Assembly: GCF_012489685.1 (NCBI RefSeq)
Contig: NC_080043.1
Location: forward strand, 57,186,289-57,250,288
From: Lotus japonicus
Lineage: Eukaryota; Streptophyta; Magnoliopsida; Fabales; Fabaceae
Direction of reading: 5' to 3'
DNA: 64,000 nt
In this document: piece by piece, positions 24,018 to 33,119 of the stretch
How positions within the stretch are numbered: the stretch's first letter is position 1
How the letters are laid out: every line of letters begins with the position of its first letter
The notes under the pieces: model-generated
Told to the model about the DNA's origin: nothing
Databases searched by the model: none
What the model saw: the letters and a program-made list of their open reading frames with translations, nothing else
Program-made: the position numbers and the translations under genes

Positions 24018-24509
24018 CAATGTAACACCCCGATTTTCGGTGGCGTCACTTTAGTAACCAAAAGTAAACTTAATGCGGAAAAACGTGAATATTTTTTTTT
24101 TGATAATAACTAAGACAAGACTGAATTAACTAAAACCCAAATGCGAAAAGTAATAAAACTAATATACAATATATACACAGCCCCCGCTGTAAGTAACAAC
24201 CTCGTCACGAGTAACCTCCAGTGACGGAAAGAAAAGTGCAATGCCCGTAGGCAATATATACAAACCAAATGAAAAGGGTGAAGTGCCCGCAACACCATCC
24301 CTCAAAACTGAGAATCAGCTGACCCCATGGCCTGAAAATAAGACCTCCTAAGTCCAACCAACTCTCTGTGATTCCCGTAAGGAAACCACACAAAAAGCTA
24401 TAGGCGGATCTACCCTGTCCCCTAAGTAACGAATGAAGCAAGACTGTCAGAGCTAAAACTCTACTCCTACACTAATCCTAACTAGAGGAGCTCATACCAA
24501 CACTCAAAA

Positions 24510-24989
24510 CTATGTGCTAGCATGATCGTCGTCTGAATCAGAATCCAGAACGACCAAGTCTATCAACCCTATCCGTCCTCCCCTCGCTCCTGCAACGCTC
24601 TCCGATGCTGGACTCACGGGCTTAGGGCCCGAACCCTGATCATCAATGATCGCAACGGAGGGTGCACTAGACCCTGCCGAAGGCACTCCCACTGGAATCT
24701 CCTCTGAGGGATCCTCCTCCTCTGAAGATGACGGTGGCGGCGGTGCTCCTCCAAGACCTGGTCCACAGTGAACGCCCGGTGGCAAGTTGAAGCTGATAGA
24801 GCATCGCCTCAACACTCCTGACCTCAAGAGTCCTCCACTATCCACGTGGTCCTCCATGATACGCCCCGAATACGTCGCTCGGTGGCTCGCGGGGTCAACC
24901 ACCCACGACCCGGGGTCGTCCTGGTCGATCATCTCGTATCTAATCCCCCCCGAAGGGTGGACCATTGCGAACCAATCCGCAATGTTCAT
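24510..24989 (-). CDS. ORF inside the 4-kb LTR (conserved, unknown function)
   Basis: A 159-residue minus-strand ORF lies wholly inside the LTR. It begins ATG directly after TTTTGTCAG, a good splice acceptor. It reads MNIADWFAMVHPSGG, then PGSWVVDPASHRATYSGRIM, a FNLPPGVHCGPG segment and a Pro/Ser/Glu-rich tail ending in an acidic DSDSDDD run. The same arrangement is found at 59048-59443 in a diverged LTR, with the ADWF, PSGG, PGSWVVDP and YSGRIME blocks retained. Preservation of reading frame and motifs in two diverged LTRs argues for a translated protein. I recognise no domain. The frame is open further upstream to 25166, but that part is poorly conserved, so I chose the ATG after the acceptor. 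LTR-located genes are unusual. Confidence 0.6.
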   Translation of the reverse strand: MNIADWFAMVHPSGGIRYEMIDQDDPGSWVVDPASHRATYSGRIMEDHVDSGGLLRSGVLRRCSISFNLPPGVHCGPGLGGAPPPPSSSEEEDPSEEIPVGVPSAGSSAPSVAIIDDQGSGPKPVSPASESVAGARGGRIGLIDLVVLDSDSDDDHAST

Positions 24990-26422
24990 CTGACAAAAGG
25001 CGTTGTCCGCCAAAACACACACAGAAGACGCGAGGGTCAACTCTAAAGAACTATGTAGATAATAAACCCAATAGGTACAAATAATAGATAGCCACTTAGG
25101 CTTATAGCTAAAGATATCATTCCTAGGGTTGCATGTTCCACAATAACATGAACGCAATAATAACACTTAGCATGTTACAAGTAAGATAATCAAATAGCAA
25201 TCACACTCAACAACTAAATTAGTATGCATGTTGCATGATATGTATGCAGGTTAACCCAGTCAACCAATATGCAATCCGGAACGGATGGACATCAACGGAT
25301 CAGCCCTTCACCAGCCACGGTGGTGCCATTTCGGCCCGCGTGCCTCTTACTCCAACAACAACGGTAGTCAGATCAGCCGTAACCCGTAGGTCTGCCATTT
25401 CGGTCTGCTACAAGAGACGTCTACAGACGCTCTATCACGGAAATCCGGGTCTTATGACCATTTTGGAATCCGACGAGGTCCAGAGTACGTCCTGTGTTAA
25501 TACCCCATTAATGTTGCATGAATGCAGGATGATTAGTCAAACAACGTCTCCGTCCTCACTCGACACGTCGCCACGTGTTCTAGGTAAATTAAAGTCTCTA
25601 AAATCTTACCCTAAGGCAAAGTCGATTCTGCGACAAAAGACACTTCTTCACAACACACATCGCTGCTCCAACAGCACAAGGGTATCACATACTCGGGAAC
25701 TAACGGTTCCCCGGACTTATCCCCAGGATAGCCCCACAACATAGCTGCTCCAACAGCACAACAACCAACGCTGCTCCAACAGCACAACAACAACAGACTC
25801 AACACTTGGATCCAACGACACTTCTCGTTTTCCAAACTATGATTTTCATCCAAAGCCTCCTTTCGAGATTATTACCCTTACTTAACGATTTAGAGGTTGT
25901 TTAATGTCTTATGAATTTTCTTTTCAAAATAATATCCTTTTTAGTCTTATCGCAATTCCTATAAGTTCTCGGGATCTTCGAATCCCCAAATGACTCCAGA
26001 GAATGTCTCGATCCATAAACCCTATACAAGGCCCGAACCTCGTTCGTCCTATCAAACTTTCTCAAAACTCTCAAAATAAAATCGGCATGACCTGCCCGCT
26101 ATTCTCACCATTCAGAATCTCAGATTTTCAGTGTAAAGCATATTTAAATCATCACAATCAACAACATGTCATATATCAATAAATCGCTTCATAAACACTT
26201 AGCACTTAGCATATAAAGCATGCACCACACATCCTAGATTACCCACATAGCACATAGCATGTAAGTCAATCTTCAAAAACATTCAGTAGATGAATCATCT
26301 ACATTGTCAGCCGAAGCCTCAGAAAACATTTTCAATCAAACACAAACAAGTGCATAAACAGTAAACAATGTCGAAAGCATCGACCCTAAGCATTAACTAG
26401 AGATTCAGTGAGATGCCCTCAC

Positions 26423-26500
26423 CTGAAGGTTCTCCAGCAAAAACTTCAAACTCTTCTTCACAAGCAAGGTGTTGATCCTCAGGAAATTCCTCAAAATCAC
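26423..26500 (-). other. 78-bp exon-like block in the LTR leader
   Basis: On the minus strand the block is bounded by TTCTAAAG (acceptor) and GTGAGGGC (donor, 26422-26421). Blocks of exactly 78 bp with the same kind of borders occur at 57390-57467 and, in the third element, in both LTRs. Frame 1 is open in all of them. It is probably an internal leader exon, which may or may not be translated. Confidence 0.5.
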
Positions 26501-27314
26501 CTTTAGAACAAAACCACAAAAAATCAATCAGAATCTATCGGAAACTAAGCTATCGATACTTACTAAGGTTACTCGAAGTAATCTATACTCTAAGGTACGA
26601 TAATCTAGCGCGAAAGACAAGTTTTCGGAAAAAAGAAATTTCTTCCTCCCCCTTAATAGGGCTCGGCCACTTTGGCTAATTATGGGGCTCGATTTTTCTT
26701 CGATCAAACTTGGTTCCTATGCTTTCATAAGCCGTAACTAAGGGTATTCTGAACTCGGAAAAATTATCGGATCGAAAACTGTCGCAGGGGTATTTTGGTC
26801 ATGATTTTTAACTTAGGATTTTCAAAACTGAAATCCCAAAAATAAAATTTTGCAGGGACGTCACCAACGACGTTTATGACAACTAATCCTACTAGCACTA
26901 AGCTAAGGCGATAGTTTACAGCCTAAAGATTGGAACTTTACTAAAAACTACATAAAATGGGTATTTTAGGTTCAAATTGATTCCGACGGAATTCCGGCGA
27001 CATAACGGAAAATCTAATCCGGCAGAAGTGATCTTGGGCATACATAGAAGAGGTTTAGAATCAGAAATGAAAGATTCAGGATAGTTTTGCAAAAACCCAT
27101 AAACTATCCACTCAGAAAACTCTACAGAAAAGCTATGGAAAAAGCGATCGGAGGTAAGGATTAGCGACTATACCTCGAAGCCTTGAAGTAGCAACTAACG
27201 GATCAACGATCAAGCAAACGATGAAGAAAAACTCTTCTTCCTTCTTCCTTGTTCTTGGCCGCGGTTTAGAGGAGAGAAAATGGAGGAAAATTGTGTTTTT
27301 TCTTCCTTTGTTTG

Positions 27315-27323
27315 CTATATATA
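27315..27323 (-). promoter_or_regulatory. TATA box of the Ty3 LTR
   Basis: TATATATAG on the minus strand, with the downstream leader ending at a donor CGAG|GTATAG (27074 region in other copies; here 27174|27173). The same order, TATA then leader then donor, occurs at 56575 in the related LTR. Confidence 0.65.
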
Positions 27324-28040
27324 GAAGGTGGAAATTCGCGGGAAAAAGAAAGTCTCGCGAACCCGATTTTTCCGGCGTCATTCTCCATGAATTCTAAGAT
27401 AGGTTTTGGCAAAGGAATTCCCAAACTAAGAAGATGTCTCCTTGTATTTTTGGCAACTAATGCAAAGTCGGTGCAAAGTCGGTGTAAAACTATTTTACCC
27501 GATAAGTTGCTTTTTGCCTCGAATGTCGGAATGGAAAACTTCCTTCTGAAGAAAGATTGAAATCATCAAGAGAAATGGGTGTACGCGTGTGGAATATTCA
27601 TTTGAAGCTCTGAATAGATAAAGTCCTCAAAGTCGGGAAATTCTAGGGTTTTGAAATACCAGGGATTCGGTTTCGGCAAACTTCCGATGATTGGAATCGG
27701 ACGTTCGTAGATCCTAGAGTTTCGCCTCGAAACGATTGTTATATATGGAAGAAGAGAAATTCTAACATTTCTCTGAAGATTTTTGGAATTAACTGCCAGC
27801 GTGCCCAAAAGTGAAAATTAGTTATATACTAGGGTTTCTGACCTAGGTTTAAGCGTAAAACGTTCGTGCTATAACTTTTATCGATCATAATGAAATCCTT
27901 GAACTTTTCCTGAACTTTCTCCTTCATAAATATATTTCATTTAATAAACTTTCGTTCAGGTTTCCCTTCACATTACATCAACCCTAATCGTGAATAAAAA
28001 GTTTATTCACTTAACATAAGCCTAAAACTCGGGCCTTACA

Positions 28041-29210
28041 GACGCAAACATGTAAAATACACCATCAAACTTTTTAGGGAGGTTCAAATACACGATCAAT
28101 CTTATAACACTCTTTTTGACATCTCTTTGTAGTCAGTCTCTACTTAAATCCACCGTAAAGTCACAAACAAACATAGCAGTAGTAGATCCACCGTAAAGTC
28201 ACAAACAAACATAGCAGAAGAGACGGTAATCCTCGTCCCAAAGTCGAGAACCCAGCCCTACATTGGGAGAATGATAAGGTAAAGCTAAGGAATATTCAAA
28301 ATTGGAATAGTACTTTATTGTTAATCGGTTTTGCATCCTTAAATATTATACTCATGCCGTACTTGTAACCAAAAAAATACTCAAGCCGTACACTCTTGTT
28401 TTGGTTGCTACTTGGCACTTGCTAAGAAAATTGGGATAATGTTTAGTAATCATAAAGGGGCAGTCCACCACTAATCGACATACCCGGACTATGACGGTTC
28501 TTGATCGTCACAATTTGTAGAGCATAAATAAAAAAAATTCTGGCGGCTTGAAAGCACTATACAGACACCATAAAATTGCGTGTTTATATTTTGTGGGGAT
28601 TTTAAAACCCCACTATCAGTTTTTTTCACATTTAGCAGCAGTTAAAAACTGCTGATAAATGAATTTGTTGATAATATGTCACGAACTTGCGGATCTACGT
28701 ATTAGTGCCGAAGAAATTGACAAACTTGTACTTGATTGATTTCATCTCACAAGGTGTAACCTTATATATCTTCAATGAATTTCCCTTCCTTTAAAACCAA
28801 TTCTAGAAGCTACAAACCACAATGTTTAGCTTGGTGGTTGATCACCTTGTCCCTTAATCAGAAGACTAAGAGTTCGATCTTTATTCATGAGAATGAAACA
28901 CATTTCGTAGTCAGCTATTTAACCTTTATATAATGTGCGGTTTGGATCCTCTCCTACAATACCGTCTCCAGCCTTTCTCCCACAACAGATCTAGCAGTTT
29001 AACTCAAATAAATCAATTTCTTTAAATTTTATCAAAATAATGCCAACTACATGATCAATCAAATGGTTCAAATAAAAACAATTAACTAATGAGTGAAAGT
29101 TCAAACTAGACGAACGAAATACACCAACCATCCCTGATTGTGTAAGATGTCAGTCATCACTGAAACTAACTTGACCGACATTTTATATAATTAGGAACCG
29201 CAAGATTTGT
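28041..29210. other. Unassigned sequence right of the Ty3 LTR
   Basis: No supported gene. It contains a 32-bp direct repeat (28148-28179 and 28186-28217, offset 38 bp) and a short hairpin around 28632-28655 (CAGCAGTT...AACTGCTG). It is probably older transposon or host intergenic DNA. I cannot assign it to a family. Confidence 0.4.
28148..28217. repeat. 32-bp direct repeat, two tandem copies
   Basis: 28148-28179 is repeated exactly at 28186-28217, with six bases between the copies. It is non-coding. Confidence 0.85.
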
Positions 29211-30503
29211 GTAAGACCCTAAACTTACTATTGTATTGCTTATGTGAGTTAATGAATAAAAGTGAAGTTTTTAGTGAAGTTTGAGTTCTTCGCAAATCTG
29301 TACGTGACTTTGTGTGAATTTTTGAGAAGTCTTAACGACCTAATCTTGAGAAGCTTTCTTCATGAGAGTTGTATCTCTCTGAGTTAGCTAAATTCTCTCG
29401 TTGGTTTCATGTCATTCCGACCTCTGTAGCCCGAAATATTCACGTTTTAGTGACTGTAGGTCTGGCTGTACAGTTCTTACGAATTTTGCTAAAAGTAAGA
29501 AATTGTATTTTGTATTAACTCTTTTAATTAGGGATTAATTATTTAGTTAATTACTTAATTAAAGTCAGAGGTTGTGGGCATAAGAAAGTATGAGAAAAAC
29601 CTAAGTCGGCTTGTTTGACATGGGCTTGGGAGAAGAAGGAGATTAGGGTTTTGGAACCCTAAAGCTCCTTGTGGCCGCCGGCCACTTGTGTGATAGGGGA
29701 CGGATTTTATTGGCTTTTAATCTGATTAATGAGTAATTAAGAGGATTGATTGCTTAGTTTTGGGCTTAAGCTAGAATTAAGAAAAAAAAAGAGAACCCTA
29801 GCCCAAGTGTTGTGTGTGCCGCGGGTTTGTATGGAGTGAAGGGGGGGAAAACCTTGTTTTTCCTCACAATCAGAATTAGAAGTGCCTCACCATACTACTT
29901 TCACGTGAAACTCAGAAATAAAGGAGAAGAGAAAAGAGAGAAAGAAAGAGATACCGTGAGAGAAACTGAGAGAGAAAGGGAGAGAGTGTGCTAGCGAGAG
30001 AGAGGGAAAGCGAGAGAGAGAGAGAGAGGGATCGGTTGAGAGCAAGGAGAGGAGTGCTTGGACAGCAGCTTGTTGATCTTCTTTTCATCACAAACCTTTG
30101 CTTTTCCATCACCTTTTATTCAAGGTAAGGGCTGGTTTAGGAAGGGGTAGATGTCTAGGGATTTTGCCATGAAATTCTATGAGAAAAGTGATGATCTTGA
30201 TTGCTTATGCATGAGTTTTGTGATCATGATGGTTGCTGGACCTTTTTGCTTTGAATACCATGTTTACTAATCTCTATTTGATGTACTTCCCATGGATCTA
30301 TGATTTTATGTGAAATTCCTATGACAACTTGCTAAGTTTGGCTTGTTTTTCACTTGTTACAACATGATTATTGATGATTGTTCAAATCTAGAAATTTTGG
30401 GTGATTAGATTGATGTTTGGGGGCTGGACTTAGGCTTGCGAGGTTGAAAAGAAAGAAGGAATTTTTTTTTGAAAACCTTAGGGCCATATATATGGTTCGG
30501 CCA
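29211..30503 (+). mobile_element. LTR-like sequence split by the Sirevirus (continues at 51095)
   Basis: Begins TGTAAGACCCTAA, the start expected of a plant Ty3 LTR in + orientation. It contains a GA-rich leader (29927-30030) and a splice donor ATTCAAG|GTAAGG at about 30124. It is interrupted at 30503 by the Sirevirus and resumes at 51095 after one copy of the GGCCA duplication, running to the CACTA-like end at 51225. No internal region, PBS or second LTR is visible, so it could also be the 5' part of a host gene with a GA-rich 5' UTR. Confidence 0.3.
29927..30030. repeat. (GA)n-rich microsatellite
   Basis: A purine-rich stretch of GAGA and GAAA tracts, interrupted by a few other bases. Such tracts are frequent in plant 5' UTRs and LTR leaders. 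The ORFs on either strand here are products of the low-complexity sequence. Confidence 0.85.
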
Positions 30504-31710
30504 TGAAGGTATGAAAAACGGTAGAAAGGGGGGGTTTGAATAACGTTTTCAAGATAAAGCTTCCACCTTAAAGATTTTGACAAATCTTTCGAGAACTTAA
30601 GTGCTAAAGATAAGAGATAGAAAAGCACACAAGGATTTTATCCTGGTTCACTTGATAAATCACTCAAGCTACTCCAGTCCACCCGTTAAGGTGATTTCTT
30701 CCTTCTTAGAATGAAGGCAATCCACTAATCAGGTAAGAGTTACAACTGCACTTGAAACCTACAAGTGACTAACAATTACACTGACTTAGCTCACACTAAG
30801 ATTCACTCTCTTAGTCTTCTCTAGGATCCGATCAACCTTGATCTCCTAAAGGAACTAAACAAACTGTTTATCAAAGAATTGTTTACAAGAGATTTGCTTC
30901 TAAAAAGCTAATAGTAAACTCAATGAATTTCAGATGAAAGAAAGCTTAGAAGAATTTGAATTTGTCTTGCGCGTATGTGAATGCTTCTAGCCGCTTCTTT
31001 CAGTCTTCAGCCTCTTTATATACTCCAAGGATTAGGGTTGAGCGTTGCATGGGAAATGCTACCGTTGGAGGGCAGTTTTGGAAAATCCAGCTTCTGCTAT
31101 GTCTGAGACTGTTAGGTAGGTCGTCAGGAAGGTACAGTTGCTTTTGTACTTGGATAGCGACTTGACCTTTAAACCTAGGAGACTTCTGATCAGGGGAATG
31201 CTTCATATTGGAACTTGTGAAGCCGGTTGATCAGAGTCAGAGGGAAAGCCCAGATCCTCTGACCATTATTTCTTCTGATTCTGAACTCAGAGGGAAGTAC
31301 ACGGTCTTCAGAGTATCTTGCTTCTGGACATCAGAATTTCACTAATCAGCTTCTGGATCTTCAGAGTCTTCTACACCATCAGAATATCTGAGCCTTCAGT
31401 GTTTCTTGGTTATCAGACTTTCTGGATCTTCAGAACTTCTAGTGACTGAGTCCACATCAGAGTTTGTATAACTTCAGAACTTCTGAAGCTTTTCCACTGT
31501 TCATACTGAACATGGTGAATGCGAAAGCGTTGCTTGGGTCGCTCTTTATACACAGTGCTTCTGATTTGTGTGAGATTGAGTTGAGGTCAGAGCCTGTAAA
31601 TAGCACACTCAGAAAAACACGTTAGAGTACCACAATTGTTTATATCAAAAGGTTAACTTGTAATCATCAAAACATAGAGTTGTACTACTAGATCAAAACT
31701 TGATCTTACA
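30504..31710 (-). repeat. 3' LTR of the Sirevirus
   Basis: Runs from TGAAGGTATG to TGATCTTACA on the + strand (TGTAAG...CTTCA in element orientation) and is 1207 bp. It is nearly identical to 49880-51089. A TATATAAAG box lies on the minus strand at 31014-31022. The short identical + strand ORFs at 30956 and 50335 are LTR sequence, not genes. Confidence 0.95.
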
Positions 31711-31724
31711 ATCTCCCCCTTTTT
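31711..31724 (-). other. Polypurine tract of the Sirevirus
   Basis: On the minus strand AAAAAGGGGGAGAT directly precedes the 3' LTR. It is the primer site for second-strand synthesis. Similar purine tracts recur upstream near 31870, 32190 and 32250, the iterated-PPT feature known for Sireviruses. Confidence 0.85.
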
Positions 31725-32452
31725 GATGATGACAAAACTAAGATTTTTGATGAACAATTCTTAAACATTAAACTGAATTCACTCAGAGTTTAGAGATATA
31801 GAATAAGACTTATCCTGATGTGAATAGTTTATCTTGCTCATTCTGAATTCAAGTCACTGCTTGATTCTGAGCTTAGCTCCCCCTGAATCTAATACTTGAT
31901 GAAAACATTAGTAAAGTCTAGATTCTGAGCTAAATGATATAAGAGTTCATAGTGAAAAACTTATGACATAGATGAAAATAGAGTAATCAGAGCGCATAAG
32001 TAATCAGAGTCACGGACAAGGTATTAGAGTCTTGGGTATCAGAGTCAAATTAGAATCACTTCAGAAGAAGTGAAATGTATTCCTTGTATTTGCCCAGTGA
32101 CACATCTATGGTCATAAAGGTGGAACTCTTAAATTCTCCAAAAGAAAAATAAATCACACTAACACATCTTACACATCAAAAAACTGGGTTTACTCCCCCT
32201 TTTTGTCATAAGCAAAAAGCTTGGGGTGTGAAAAACTTAGCTTGAAGTACAAGGTACTCCCCCTTAGAGAAGGTCTAAGTTTAAAGAAAATGAAAACGAT
32301 GCAAGAATCAGAGTTAGGCGAAATAAATAGAAGAGTTAATGCAAGATAAGAACGTTTACCACCGGCCAAGGGAGTAAAGAGGAGGGTCAGTTACCAAGAA
32401 CTTAACCTCGAGAAACTGTAGGAGCATTAACTTTCAGAGAGAAAGTGAAGCC

Positions 32453-32460
32453 TATATAAA
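32453..32460 (+). promoter_or_regulatory. TATA box for the antisense coiled-coil gene
   Basis: TATATAAA on the + strand, 53 bp upstream of the ATG at 32513. That spacing allows a start site about 30 bp downstream and a short 5' UTR. Strand and spacing fit the + strand ORF, not the retroelement's own transcript. Confidence 0.55.
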
Positions 32461-32512
32461 GCGTTGGAGAGAGAGGTAAGCTTCACAACTCGAGCAATTT
32501 TCAGTAAAAAAA

Positions 32513-32905
32513 ATGGCATCATACATCGTAGCACTAGAAGAGCTGAGAAAGAAGGCCTTTGAGGAGGACTTGTTCCTGAACATTAGGCATCCAGAGGGTA
32601 CACAGACCATCTCAGAGCTAACACGGACACTGCTGGAGGAGGACCTACGTCCAGAGTTGAAGAGAGACTTGAGGGAATTTCTTGCCTTCGTGGAGGAGGT
32701 GCAAGAACTCAGCCAGCTTGAACTCAAGCTGCTGGAAGAAAAAGAGATTTTTGAAGAGAAGCTCAAGACTGCAGAAGAGATTCTGGAGAGGGATGAGCTA
32801 AAAGACAGGCTCAACAACATCCAGTATGCACTGGAGCGTCTGGAGAAGGAGAGGTCAGAGCAGCGCCAGGAGTGCAGAAGAATGAGGAGGGATCCTCCAT
32901 TCTAG
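32513..32905 (+). CDS. Antisense coiled-coil protein gene inside the Sirevirus
   Basis: A 130-residue ORF lies on the strand opposite to the Sirevirus genes, between the env-like stop and the 3' LTR. It has gene-like signals: TATATAAA 53 bp upstream, an A-rich context before ATG (AAAAAAAATGGC) and AATAAA at 32961-32966, 56 bp after the stop. The protein starts MASYIVALEELRKK and is highly charged. Glu/Lys/Leu-rich heptads dominate from about residue 50 to 115 (for example LELKLLEEKEIFEEKL), so a long coiled coil is predicted, and the end is Arg-rich. No catalytic motif or membrane segment is seen. Antisense ORFs between pol and the 3' LTR are known for some plant Ty3/gypsy lineages. I do not know of a named equivalent in Sireviruses. 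Function is unknown. Confidence 0.6.
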   Translation: MASYIVALEELRKKAFEEDLFLNIRHPEGTQTISELTRTLLEEDLRPELKRDLREFLAFVEEVQELSQLELKLLEEKEIFEEKLKTAEEILERDELKDRLNNIQYALERLEKERSEQRQECRRMRRDPPF

Positions 32906-33119
32906 GATTTTAGGAAAAAGAAAGAGAATGTATGATGTAAAAGCGTTTATGATGAATACTAATAAAAAAAATTAATGTGCAAACATAATGTCAGAAATAT
33001 ATATATATATGCATAGATGATCACAAACGAACAAAGTAAAGATTAATAAGAAAGAGCTAGAGGTTAACGAAATAAAACATAGATAAAGAAAAAGAAATCA
33101 AAGCGAAGAGATCCTAAGG

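Larger units (their letters stand above)
20161..28040 (-). mobile_element. Ty3/gypsy LTR retrotransposon (chromovirus, Tekay/Del-like), 5' part
   Basis: Minus-strand element. The 5' LTR is 24021-28040, the primer-binding site 24006-24017 and gag-pol 23807-20161. The downstream part is lost in the 100-N gap. Order PR-RT-RNaseH-INT places it in Ty3/gypsy. The look of the integrase ([19 protein letters not shown]) suggests the Tekay/Del chromovirus lineage, but the chromodomain that would confirm this is not visible. The visible coding frame is free of stops, so this may be the potentially autonomous member of the family represented by three elements in this window. Confidence 0.85.
24021..28040 (-). 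repeat. 5' LTR of the Ty3 element, 4.0 kb
   Basis: In element orientation it starts TGTAAGGCCCGAG (28040 downward) and ends GGGGTGTTACA (24021), so it has TG...CA ends and is 4020 bp long. The partner LTR is lost in the gap, so boundaries are inferred from the PBS and from the homologous LTR at 55890-59934. It contains a TATA box, a leader splice donor, a 78-bp exon-like block and an ORF, each described separately. Confidence 0.85.

Noticed and set aside
24510..25166. Longer 218-residue version of the LTR ORF
   Set aside because: The first 59 codons are poorly conserved in the related LTR and precede a strong splice acceptor, so the shorter version is preferred.
29812..30112. ORFs across the GA-rich stretch on both strands
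   Set aside because: Low-complexity Arg/Glu or Ser/Leu repeats produced by the (GA)n tract.
30956..31165. 69-residue ORF repeated exactly at 50335-50544
   Set aside because: It lies inside the two Sirevirus LTRs. Identity reflects LTR age only.
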